The notes beneath the pieces were generated by a model. The model was not told the DNA's origin. It ran no database searches and worked only from the letters and a program-made list of their open reading frames with translations. Below are positions 1-5,160 of a stretch of DNA of 6,527 nt, in pieces. Both the position numbers and the translations under genes were made by a program. Position 1 is the first letter of the stretch, and the number at the start of each line of letters is the position of its first letter. Origin of the DNA: Desulfocapsa sp. (lineage in GTDB: Bacteria; Desulfobacterota; Desulfobulbia; Desulfobulbales; Desulfocapsaceae); NCBI GenBank assembly GCA_020717935.1, contig DYDK01000099.1, positions 1 through 6,527 of the forward strand, written 5' to 3'.

Positions 1-1
1 A

Positions 2-49
2 GTCGTTGAGGTCGGCGAAGAGCCAATAACAAATGTCCAAAAAAAATGA
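2..49 (+). CDS. Possible C-terminal tail of an upstream gene (partial)
   Basis: The window opens in a frame that reads VVEVGEEPITNVQKK and then a TGA at 47-49. Fifteen codons ending in a lysine-rich tail, with a strong hairpin about 55 nt downstream, could be the end of a gene that starts before the window. The stretch is too short to identify, and chance is a real alternative because another frame also stays open for 8 codons. Confidence 0.2.
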   Translation, partial: VVEVGEEPITNVQKK

Positions 50-104
50 CGCTTTTGGCATGTTGTTTACGAGGTCTGTATATTAGTGGGTAATTGTTCC
101 TTTT

Positions 105-147
105 AGGGGCCGTTAAGAAATCTTTTATTCATTTCTTTACGGCCCCT
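105..147. repeat. Strong hairpin after the upstream gene
   Basis: Bases 105-121 and 131-147 are reverse complements over 17 positions with one mismatch (114/138), around a 9-nt loop. The base of the stem is AGGGGCCG/CGGCCCCT. On the plus strand it is followed by CATGCCG and not by a T-tract, so it is not a textbook intrinsic terminator. It could still stop or protect an upstream transcript, or be a dispersed palindromic repeat. Confidence 0.6.
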
Positions 148-200
148 CATGCCGTTCATGAGACTAAAAAGTATGGGGTGTTTTCGAACAACGGATTAGT

Positions 201-341
201 TCTACTTTGTCAGATTTGTTTTATAGGGTAATGCGTACCTGTTAACCCCCCTTAATCCCCCCTTGTCAGGGGGGAGATTTTTAATTTCCCCCCTGACAAG
301 GGGGGATTAAGGGGGGTTGTTGTTAAATCTGACAAAGTAGA
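201..341. repeat. Composite palindromic repeat, MITE-like (141 bp)
   Basis: Two nested inverted repeats share one axis. The outer arms, 201-217 and 325-341, are a perfect 17-bp inverted repeat beginning TCTACTTTG. The inner arms, 244-275 and 287-318, are a perfect 32-bp inverted repeat rich in C6 and G6 runs separated by TTAAT and TTGTCA, with an 11-nt A/T-rich centre that can pair further. The outer and inner arms are separated by 26 nt on the left and 7 nt or fewer on the right, so the element is not exactly symmetric. No ORF lies inside. Similar C6-TTAAT-C6 palindromes are, from memory, frequent intergenic repeats in some delta-group and other environmental bacteria. A non-autonomous mobile element or a REP-type repeat are the main explanations. 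Confidence 0.8.
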
Positions 342-450
342 GTTAGCTTCCGCGTTTTTATCTGTTGCCCCCAATGGTGATTCCTATGGGGGATGCGGCG
401 CATGCAGATTGAAAAACAAATGGTTGTTTCATGTTGAAGGGGCTATGCTA
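342..450 (+). other. Leader region of the Cys-rich gene
   Basis: This is the non-coding stretch between the composite repeat and the first gene. The reading frame of the next gene runs back to a TTG at 409, but nothing there looks like protein or a ribosome-binding site. A short 6-bp stem (CCCCCA 368-373 with TGGGGG 387-392) is present. I see no convincing -35/-10 pair. Confidence 0.4.
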
Positions 451-945
451 ATGAAAATATTTCAAATTCTCTCGTTTTTGATATTTATTTCCACAGGATT
501 TTCGGTTTTTGCGGATACGAAGGTGGTCGTTATTCCCATGGGGAGCGGGGCGGAGCAGTGTCCAGAAGGTCAGACTGAATGTTCCTTTGCCTGCTATGAT
601 CTTAAGTCCGATGAATTACATTGTGGAGGCTGTGGTGTTGTCTGTCCAGTTGGCTATAGATGTAATAGTGGAACTTGTCAGTTGTCCTGTCAGTCGGGTT
701 TGACGAATTGCGGTGGGATGTGTGTCAATGTGTCTGCTGATGAAGCACATTGTGGAGGCTGTAGTGTTGTCTGTCCAGTTGGCTATAGATGTAATAATAG
801 CGTGTGCCAGTTGTCCTGTCAGTCAGGCATGACGAATTGTAACAATAAATGTGTGGATATTCTTACTGATGAATCACATTGTGGAGCTTGTGGTCATTTT
901 GCGGAGCAGGACAAAGTTGTAACGCCAGTGTTTGTCGATAATTGA
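451..945 (+). CDS. Secreted cysteine-rich tandem-repeat protein
   Basis: The product is 164 aa and its function is unknown. The start at ATG 451 is chosen because GAAGGGG (436-442) sits 8 nt upstream and the first 21 residues form a clean signal peptide: Lys2, a hydrophobic core, then VFA before the likely cleavage site ahead of Asp22. ATG 445 is the alternative. The mature protein starts with DTKVVVIPMG and then carries 43-residue repeats of the pattern TxCxxxCVxxxxDxxHCGxCxxxCPVGYRCxxxxCxLSCQSG, at about residues 42-84, 85-127 and 128-148. There are 21 cysteines, consistent with export and disulfide bonding. The third unit breaks off after HCGACG and is replaced by an unrelated 16-residue tail. 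Units one and two are nearly identical in DNA, which suggests recent duplication. Similar Cys repeats occur in surface proteins of myxobacteria and other delta-group bacteria, where no activity is established. The gene is convergent with folE2. Confidence 0.8.
   Translation: MKIFQILSFLIFISTGFSVFADTKVVVIPMGSGAEQCPEGQTECSFACYDLKSDELHCGGCGVVCPVGYRCNSGTCQLSCQSGLTNCGGMCVNVSADEAHCGGCSVVCPVGYRCNNSVCQLSCQSGMTNCNNKCVDILTDESHCGACGHFAEQDKVVTPVFVDN
610..890 (+). repeat. 129-bp tandem coding repeat
   Basis: The block starting ACATTGTGGAG recurs at 618, 747 and 876, a constant period of 129 bp (43 codons). Positions 618-667 and 747-796 differ at a single base (633 G versus 762 A). Similarity drops in the flanks, and the third copy is lost soon after 890. 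The period lies wholly in frame, so units can be gained or lost by recombination without frameshift. Confidence 0.85.
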
Positions 946-957
946 GAAGATATATTG

Positions 958-999
958 GCACATGTGCGGGGAAGGACTTGTCTTTTACTGCACATGTGT
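958..999. repeat. Paired GCACATGTG palindromes between convergent genes
   Basis: GCACATGTGC (958-967) is itself a perfect palindrome and GCACATGTG recurs at 990-998. The two copies can also pair with each other as a 9-bp stem around a 22-nt loop. The position, between the stop of the Cys-rich gene and the stop of folE2, fits a bidirectional transcription end, but there is no T-tract. A dyad binding site is the alternative. Confidence 0.4.
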
Positions 1000-1011
1000 A
1001 TACAGTGAAGG

Positions 1012-1815
1012 TTATCGAATATCCGCACTGTCCACAAAGGCGTAGGCGCTGTGCTTGTGGATGGATTCAAAGCTCTCGACTCCTACCGAAAACCAGGTGA
1101 TGTCCGGGTGGGCCAGGGCGGTGACCGCTACCTTGCGGACCACATCTTCCACAAACATGGGGTTGTTATACGCCTGTTCGGTGACAAATTTTTCATCTGG
1201 CCGTTTGAGCAGGGCGTAAACTTGACAGGATGCCGATTGTTCCACCATCTCAATGAGTTCTTCCATCCAGATAAATTTCTTGAATTTGACATTGAGAGTG
1301 ACTTCTGCCCGTTGATTATGGGCGCCGGCGGCGCTGATTTCTTTGGAACAGGGACAAAGCGTGGTGACCGGCACCTGCACAGAAAGGATAAAATCCTCGT
1401 TCTGCCGCGAGCTCTCAGCGTTTCCGGTAAGAGGGCCGCTGTCGCTGCCCGTAAAGGTGCAATGGTATTCCATGAGGCTGCGGGTGCTGGTGACTGGCGC
1501 CTTTTTTTCGATAAAATAAGGAAACGACATGACAATGCTGGCGGATTCGGCTTGAAGTGCCGTCCGCACCTCTTCCAGCAGGGTGGAAAAGATGCTTACG
1601 CTCATCTCGGCCTCGTATCTGTTCAGGGCCTGAGTGAAAACCCTGACGCAACTTTCATTGCCGGTATTTTTCTGCAGATAGGCTCCAGGCATCCGTGCCT
1701 GCATACTCACGGTGGCTACGGTATTCTGCAGGCTGCCGAACCTTTCGCGGATGCGGACGGGGAACTGGATATCCTTGATGCCAACGGCCTGGATGTGTAT
1801 GGGGAGGGCACTCAT
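1012..1815 (-). CDS. folE2: GTP cyclohydrolase FolE2 (GCYH-IB)
   Basis: The product is 267 aa, the normal size for the family. It converts GTP to 7,8-dihydroneopterin triphosphate, the first step of tetrahydrofolate synthesis, in the cytoplasm. Family marks are TTLCPCSKEIS (residues 151-161, with Cys154 as the expected catalytic/metal-binding cysteine), AHNQR (165-169), NNPMFVEDVVR (217-227, carrying a conserved Glu) and the C-terminal ESFESIHKHSAYA. FolE2 enzymes are known to use metals other than zinc and often replace or back up FolE under zinc limitation. No FolE is visible here to compare. The gene lies 5 nt after metF in the same direction. Those 5 nt read AAGGA, touching the ATG, which is too close for an efficient Shine-Dalgarno. 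No alternative in-frame start is apparent nearby, so translation may be coupled to metF. Confidence 0.95.
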   Translation of the reverse strand: MSALPIHIQAVGIKDIQFPVRIRERFGSLQNTVATVSMQARMPGAYLQKNTGNESCVRVFTQALNRYEAEMSVSIFSTLLEEVRTALQAESASIVMSFPYFIEKKAPVTSTRSLMEYHCTFTGSDSGPLTGNAESSRQNEDFILSVQVPVTTLCPCSKEISAAGAHNQRAEVTLNVKFKKFIWMEELIEMVEQSASCQVYALLKRPDEKFVTEQAYNNPMFVEDVVRKVAVTALAHPDITWFSVGVESFESIHKHSAYAFVDSADIR

Positions 1816-1820
1816 TCCTT

Positions 1821-2711
1821 TTAGTCTCGAAGCTGCCCAGAGTTGCTGACCCCCAGGGAATGATAGATTTCCCGGGTTGCTGTTGACGAGTTCAGGGTAA
1901 AAAATTGAATGCCGCGGACATCATGGTCAAGGAGGTCGCGAACCTGCTCGGTTGCCCAGTGAATCCCCACTTTTTCCACAAAGGCGTCGTTTTCAGCCCG
2001 AAAAACAGCCTTGAGCAGGCGGGCGGGAATGTGGGCTCCGCCTGCCAGTTCGGCGGTGCGGATCAGGCCGTTTTTGGTGCTGACCGGCATGATTCCGGCG
2101 ATATTAGGCACCATGATGCCGGCCAGTTCACAACGATCGCAATAATCATAGAAATCACGATTGTCAAAAAAGAGCTGGGTGACAATAAAGTCAGCGCCGG
2201 CATCCACCTTGGCCTTGAGATAATCAATTTCCTGTAATCGGTTAGGGGTGGCAGGGTGTCCTTCTGGAAATCCGGCCACCCCGACACACATCTCAGGAAA
2301 ATGCTTTTTGATATAGGCCACAAGGTCAGCCGCATGGTCAAAGCCGTCTGCGGGCTGGATAAAATCTGCCACACCCTTGGGGGGATCGCCGCGCAGGGCA
2401 AGGATGTTTTGAACGCCAGCCTCTCGATACTTGTCTAAAATTCCGTGCATTTCCTGTCGGCTTGAACCCACGCAGGTGAGGTGGGAAACCACGGTCATAT
2501 CAGTTTCTTTCTGGATCCTGACCACCAGGTCATGGGTGCGGTGGCGGGTGCTGCCGCCAGCGCCGTAAGTAACGCTCACATAGGAGGGGGCCAGGGGCAT
2601 CAGGTTGGCGATGGTAGCCAGCAGGCGGTCGGAAGCCGAATCTTCTTTGGGCGGAAAAAATTCAAAACTGAAGGTGGTTTTTTGTTGGGCAAGCAGGTCT
2701 TTTACAAGCAT
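1821..2711 (-). CDS. metF: 5,10-methylenetetrahydrofolate reductase
   Basis: The product is 296 aa, the same size class as enterobacterial MetF. It is a FAD-dependent cytoplasmic enzyme reducing methylene-THF to 5-methyl-THF, the methyl donor for methionine synthesis (and, in some anaerobes, part of one-carbon pathways). Visible motifs are SFEFFPPK with the expected catalytic Glu at 17, VTYGAGGST (47-55), HLTCVG, LALRGDPP with Asp109, GVAGFPEGHP, DFIVTQLFFD with Gln179, and QFFTLN near the C terminus. The frame stays open upstream to a GTG at 2807, but those extra residues are unlike the family. ATG 2711 with AAGG about 7 nt upstream gives the classic N terminus. It is the first gene of a two-gene unit with folE2, linking folate synthesis and use. 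Whether it is NADH- or ferredoxin-linked cannot be told from the sequence. Confidence 0.96.
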   Translation of the reverse strand: MLVKDLLAQQKTTFSFEFFPPKEDSASDRLLATIANLMPLAPSYVSVTYGAGGSTRHRTHDLVVRIQKETDMTVVSHLTCVGSSRQEMHGILDKYREAGVQNILALRGDPPKGVADFIQPADGFDHAADLVAYIKKHFPEMCVGVAGFPEGHPATPNRLQEIDYLKAKVDAGADFIVTQLFFDNRDFYDYCDRCELAGIMVPNIAGIMPVSTKNGLIRTAELAGGAHIPARLLKAVFRAENDAFVEKVGIHWATEQVRDLLDHDVRGIQFFTLNSSTATREIYHSLGVSNSGQLRD

Positions 2712-2823
2712 GGAATACCTTGCAGGAGTGGGTTGTATGACATTCTCCAGGTTCGCTGGAAGATGCCATTGGAAGAAACAACCGGAAAGATTGGCTGTTT
2801 GTGTCACGGATTCTAAAAAATCC

Positions 2824-2852
2824 TATTTACCCTTTTTTTATCTGTTCGACAA
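2824..2852 (-). promoter_or_regulatory. Candidate promoter for metF-folE2
   Basis: On the minus strand TTGTCG (2852-2847) and TAAATA (2829-2824) are spaced by exactly 17 nt, a plausible sigma-70-type -35/-10 pair. It would give a leader of roughly 105 nt before the metF ATG. That leader contains a possible 8-bp stem (AAACAGCC with GGTTGTTT, including a G-U pair). No known riboswitch consensus is recognisable. The match to consensus is modest. Confidence 0.3.
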
Positions 2853-2880
2853 TGCAGAAGCAGTGTATCGTTGTCCGTCT

Positions 2881-3318
2881 ATGAAAATGAATGATACCAT
2901 ACCCTCTGGCCAGCAGGCTCCGCTCGCTGTCCGTATTGATAAATGGCTCTGGGTTGCCCGTTTTTTCAAAACCCGTTCCTTGGCTGCCCAGGCTGTTAGC
3001 GGCGGCAAGGTGCAGGTGGGTGGCAACCGAGTCAAATCGTCACGAGTGGCGCAGATTGGCGAGGTGGTGCGAATTCGGCGGGGTGAGATTGAATATACGA
3101 TTACGATTCTGGCCCTGTCATCGTGTCGGCGACCAGCCGCCGAGGCCCGGCTTTTATATGAAGAAACCGCTCAATCTATCCAGTTACGATTGGAGTCAGC
3201 GGCGATGAGATCCCTGCTGAACGCTGGACAGAGTTTGCCCGCCAAAAGGCCAGATAAGCGGGATCGGCGGAAAATCAGGGAGTTTATCCGTAAGGATAAT
3301 TCGATAGTCGAAGATTGA
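2881..3318 (+). CDS. hslR: S4-domain RNA-binding protein, Hsp15/HslR type
   Basis: The product is 145 aa (enterobacterial Hsp15 is a little over 130). Residues 16-65 form an S4 RNA-binding domain with the family signature [19 protein letters not shown] and GGKVQVGG. This is followed by [17 protein letters not shown] (83-99) and a highly basic tail ([14 protein letters not shown], 122-135). Hsp15 binds stalled 50S subunits that still carry nascent chains and aids ribosome recycling after heat shock. That role is transferred from the family. The ATG at 2881 is chosen because conserved sequence begins at about residue 16. There is no obvious Shine-Dalgarno, and ATG 2887 is an alternative. The frame is open back to 2605, but that part lies antisense to metF and is not protein-like. 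The gene is divergent from metF and 35 nt ahead of the IMP cyclohydrolase gene, probably the same transcript. Confidence 0.9.
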   Translation: MKMNDTIPSGQQAPLAVRIDKWLWVARFFKTRSLAAQAVSGGKVQVGGNRVKSSRVAQIGEVVRIRRGEIEYTITILALSSCRRPAAEARLLYEETAQSIQLRLESAAMRSLLNAGQSLPAKRPDKRDRRKIREFIRKDNSIVED

Positions 3319-3353
3319 AAAAATATCAGCGAATTAATAAGAAGGAGTTGAAA

Positions 3354-3977
3354 ATGCACACAATTACACGAGCTTTAATCAGTCTTACCGATAAATCTGG
3401 AATTGAAGGTTTTGCCAAAGAACTTGCCGATCTCGGGGTGGAACTGCTGTCCACCGGCGGCACGGCCAAGAAGATTCGGGAAGCCGGCATTCCGGTCAAG
3501 GATGTCTCCGAGTTTACTGGATTTCCCGAGATGCTTGATGGTCGGGTCAAGACCCTGCATCCCAAGGTTCATGGCGGTATTCTCAACCAGCGGGACAACA
3601 GTGAGCATCAACGGCAGTGCCAGGAACATGGCTTGTTGCCCATTGATCTCATTGCCGTTAATCTCTATGCCTTTGAAAAAACCGTGGCCGACCCCAACTG
3701 TTCATTGGCCGATGCCATTGAAAACATTGATATTGGCGGCCCCACCATGCTCCGGGCCTCGGCCAAAAATTTTCATGATGTGACGGTGATTGTTGATCCG
3801 GCTGATTATGCCCAGGTATTGCTGGAAATCAAAGAAACGGGCAACACCACCCTCAAAACGCGGTTCCGCTTGGCGGCCAAGGTCTTTGCCCTGACGGCCA
3901 AGTACGATACCACCATTTCGGCCTGGCTCGATAAGGTGGTCGTGGACACGAATCCGTATTTTATCAGTGAGAAATAA
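3354..3977 (+). CDS. purH: Stand-alone IMP cyclohydrolase (PurH N-terminal domain)
   Basis: The product is 207 aa and matches only the MGS-like IMP cyclohydrolase domain of PurH, closing FAICAR to IMP in the last step of purine synthesis. The motifs are [10 protein letters not shown] (7-16), LLSTGGTAK (31-39), [21 protein letters not shown] (57-77), [14 protein letters not shown] (98-111) and [17 protein letters not shown] (124-140). The start is fixed by AAGGAG (3342-3347) 6 nt before ATG 3354; a TTG at 3315 is rejected. Bifunctional PurH is normally over 500 aa with a C-terminal AICAR transformylase. Here the ORF ends in a normal stop just past the domain boundary, and no transformylase sequence follows in any frame. 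From memory, several sulfate reducers carry the two activities on separate genes, so this is probably a natural split enzyme rather than a truncation. It is likely co-transcribed with hslR. Confidence 0.92.
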   Translation: MHTITRALISLTDKSGIEGFAKELADLGVELLSTGGTAKKIREAGIPVKDVSEFTGFPEMLDGRVKTLHPKVHGGILNQRDNSEHQRQCQEHGLLPIDLIAVNLYAFEKTVADPNCSLADAIENIDIGGPTMLRASAKNFHDVTVIVDPADYAQVLLEIKETGNTTLKTRFRLAAKVFALTAKYDTTISAWLDKVVVDTNPYFISEK

Positions 3978-4110
3978 CCACTGCGAAAAGCCTCTTGAGG
4001 GTGTCAGAAATCAAGACTTGTCAGATCGTGAAATGAGCATCATTGAATTAGGAGTCGAGCAAAAATAACTTGGGGACTCGGAAATTACCAATGTACCTGA
4101 GTTGCGACCA

Positions 4111-4143
4111 GATTTGGGTTAGATTTGGCTGTGCCGATTGAAC
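4111..4143 (+). repeat. 33-bp repeat, copy A (inverted copy at 4258-4290)
   Basis: GATTTGGGTTAGATTTGG, then 6 variable bases, then CGATTGAAC. The reverse complement of 4258-4290 has the same layout and length, matching 28 of 33 positions by eye; nearly all differences fall in the central six bases. Confidence 0.75.
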
Positions 4144-4148
4144 AGGTA

Positions 4149-4174
4149 AGGAGGCTATTCAAAATAACCTGAAC
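4149..4174 (+). repeat. 26-bp repeat, copy A (inverted copy at 4304-4329)
   Basis: AGGAGGCTATTCAAAATAAC followed by CTGAAC. The reverse complement of 4304-4329 matches at 23 of 26 positions. Together they could be terminal inverted repeats of a 181-bp insert. A third, more degenerate minus-strand copy spans about 4433-4466 (shared AGGAGG, AAATAAC and TGAAC with an insertion between). Confidence 0.75.
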
Positions 4175-4257
4175 ACCTTGCATCTCGTCTTCAGGTCGTA
4201 TTTGGCCGATTCTCAATCACAAAATCCTCGACATAACACAATTATGCCTGCGGTTTT

Positions 4258-4290
4258 GTTCAATCGTCCCGACCAAATCCAACCCAAATC
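4258..4290 (-). repeat. 33-bp repeat, copy B
   Basis: Read on the minus strand this is GATTTGGGTTGGATTTGG, six bases, then CGATTGAAC, matching the plus-strand copy at 4111-4143. On its own strand it lies downstream of the 26-bp motif, whereas copy A lies upstream of it, so the two motifs occur in swapped order in the two copies. Confidence 0.75.
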
Positions 4291-4303
4291 CGAGCGCAAT
4301 TTT

Positions 4304-4329
4304 GTCCAGTTTATTTTGAGTAGCCTCCT
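4304..4329 (-). repeat. 26-bp repeat, copy B
   Basis: Read on the minus strand this is AGGAGGCTACTCAAAATAAA followed by CTGGAC, with three differences from the plus-strand copy at 4149-4174. It lies inside the loop part of the larger palindrome (4160-4447), which shows that at least two inverted structures are nested here. Confidence 0.75.
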
Positions 4330-4506
4330 AAGCGAGCTTGCGAGACTCAGAAACCGCAGTCGTAGCAGGGATTCGTCGAGGATTTTGTGATTGGGTCGCA
4401 GCCAAAGATGGCTCAAAGATGAGATGCAAGTCGTTCATGTTATTTGGGGACAGGCCCTAACCTCCTAATGCCGGCAAACGCCCGCAACCCAAGGTTGAAG
4501 GTGTAG

Positions 4507-4556
4507 GGGCGAATTTATTCGCCCGAAAATGGATGATACCGATTGCTCGGGCGAAT
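4507..4556. repeat. Triple GGGCGAAT-type palindromic repeat
   Basis: GGGCGAAT (4507-4514) faces ATTCGCCC (4517-4524) across 2 nt, and ATTCGCCCGA (4517-4526) is again perfectly inverted at 4547-4556 (TCGGGCGAAT). The middle arm can pair with either side, so two alternative hairpins compete. From memory, GGGGCGAAT...ATTCGCCC palindromes are a common dispersed intergenic repeat in environmental bacteria. Confidence 0.7.
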
Positions 4557-4623
4557 AATCTCGTTCCTCCGCGCCGCACAAGAAAGAGGGAGATAAATAA
4601 GAATGCAGGGAATGTCCCCATTT

Positions 4624-4664
4624 TTTCCACTCGTTCCCATGCGCCACATGGGAACGAGTGGAAA
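4624..4664. repeat. Perfect 18-bp hairpin upstream of hicB
   Basis: TTTCCACTCGTTCCCATG (4624-4641) and CATGGGAACGAGTGGAAA (4647-4664) are exact complements around the 5-nt loop CGCCA. The stem ends 37 nt before the hicB start. No T-tract follows on the plus strand, and on the minus strand the stem is followed by an A-run, so neither direction fits an intrinsic terminator. A REP-type repeat is the simplest reading, and an effect on hicBA transcription is possible. Confidence 0.8.
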
Positions 4665-4701
4665 GAAGATGCTATTGTACGAAGTTGAAGAGGAGGGAAG
4701 C

Positions 4702-4932
4702 ATGGAGCAGATTATCAATATCCACATAGAGAAATTACCAGAAGGGGTGTACCTCGCTACGACAGATGATATTCCTGGTCTCGTGGCTCAAGGGCGAACA
4801 GTTGTCGAAACCATGGAAATTGCACGAGATGTCGCGAGAAAAATCTTGGAATCTCAAGAGGAAAAGAGGAAGATTTTGAATTTGCCCATCATCGGAGATT
4901 CTTTTGATTGCCCCTTGGTCGTGGGTGTATAG
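4702..4932 (+). CDS. hicB: HicB-like antitoxin (short, DUF1902-like)
   Basis: The product is 76 aa, expected to bind and neutralise the HicA toxin encoded directly after it. The body follows the HicB fold pattern: a first strand (INIHIEKLPEGVYLATTDD), then IPGLVAQGRTVVETMEIARDVARKILE, the helix after the GL(V)xxG turn. ATG 4702 is chosen because AGGAGGG (4691-4697) lies 4 nt upstream. The frame runs open back through the hairpin to 4603, which is not protein-like. The protein ends soon after the HicB fold (NLPIIGDSFDCPLVVGV), so there is no C-terminal HTH or ribbon-helix-helix domain of the kind many HicB proteins use for autorepression. Regulation, if any, would need another route. The stop codon abuts the hicA ATG. 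Confidence 0.85.
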   Translation: MEQIINIHIEKLPEGVYLATTDDIPGLVAQGRTVVETMEIARDVARKILESQEEKRKILNLPIIGDSFDCPLVVGV

Positions 4933-5160
4933 ATGGGAAGGCTTGCAGGTTTTCGTTACCGTGAAATCATCAGGAGGCTCAAAGCGTTTGGTTTTGTCTT
5001 TGACCGCCAGGCAGCTGGGAGTCATGAGATCTGGTATAACGAGCAGTCTGACAAATATAGCACAATCCCCAATCATCCTGGTGATATGCCTGAAGGAACT
5101 TTGAGGGCTATTCTCAGGCAGGCTCATATCAGCCCTGATGATTTTTTGGAGAAGAAATGA
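4933..5160 (+). CDS. hicA: HicA mRNA interferase toxin
   Basis: The product is 75 aa, a full-length HicA. HicA toxins have a dsRBD-like fold and cleave mRNA independently of ribosomes. The family layout is complete: the helix REIIRRLKAFGF (10-21), the strand FDRQAAGSHEIWYN with the catalytic histidine expected at His31 in GSH, TIPNHPGDMPEGTLRAILRQA (44-64) and the terminal SPDDFL. It begins at the base after the hicB stop, a zero-gap antitoxin-first order that is standard for coupling. Its 3' end is overlapped by 23 nt by the DUF2442 remnant. Nothing in the sequence suggests it is inactive. Confidence 0.92.
   Translation: MGRLAGFRYREIIRRLKAFGFVFDRQAAGSHEIWYNEQSDKYSTIPNHPGDMPEGTLRAILRQAHISPDDFLEKK

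Larger units (their letters stand above)
4160..4447. repeat. Long symmetric imperfect palindrome (288 bp)
   Basis: Pairs whose coordinates all sum to 8607 line up without any indel: 4160-4174 with 4433-4447 (13 of 15), 4177-4186 with 4421-4430 (perfect 10), 4214-4232 with 4375-4393 (perfect 19) and 4248-4256 with 4351-4359 (perfect 9). The segments in between match weakly. The central 94 bp (4257-4350) are not palindromic. The 19-bp perfect arms read CAATCACAAAATCCTCGAC and its complement. This is either a non-autonomous mobile element with subterminal repeats or a large hairpin-forming repeat. Confidence 0.8.
3978..4701. other. Gene-free, repeat-rich intergenic region (724 bp)
   Basis: No ORF here resembles protein; the open frames on both strands run through inverted repeats. 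The region contains a nested inverted-repeat block (about 4111-4466), a triple GGGCGAAT-type palindrome (4507-4556) and a perfect hairpin (4624-4664), each listed separately. The motif TTGGGGAC occurs at 4070-4077 and 4444-4451 in similar settings (AGTCG then a few bases, then TAACTTGGGGAC or TTATTTGGGGAC), and its complement GTCCCC is at 4614-4619. No clear terminator follows the IMP cyclohydrolase stop. The density of palindromes suggests repeated insertion of small non-autonomous elements. Confidence 0.75.

Noticed and set aside
244..318. Possible CRISPR repeat or intrinsic terminator
   Set aside because: There is only one palindromic unit with no spacer-repeat array, and no T-tract follows either arm in a way that fits a terminator.
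1051..1824. 257-codon open frame on the plus strand
   Set aside because: It lies fully antisense to folE2, whose catalytic motifs are clear; its translation shows no family features and it has no ribosome-binding site.
2712..2807. 32-residue N-terminal extension of MetF from a GTG
   Set aside because: MetF proteins start just ahead of the FEFFPPK motif; ATG 2711 gives the normal length and has AAGG upstream.
2605..2880. N-terminal extension of the hslR frame
   Set aside because: It overlaps metF antisense and has no S4-family similarity; the conserved domain begins after ATG 2881.
4178..4416. Open frames of about 70 codons on both strands
   Set aside because: Both run through the inverted-repeat arms and show no protein-like pattern or ribosome-binding site.
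4603..4701. 33-residue N-terminal extension of the first HicB
   Set aside because: It is encoded by the 18-bp hairpin and its flanks; AGGAGGG right before ATG 4702 marks the true start.
4465..4727. Minus-strand frames across the hairpin before hicB
   Set aside because: They are produced by palindromic repeats and the complement of hicB; the translations are low in similarity to anything known.
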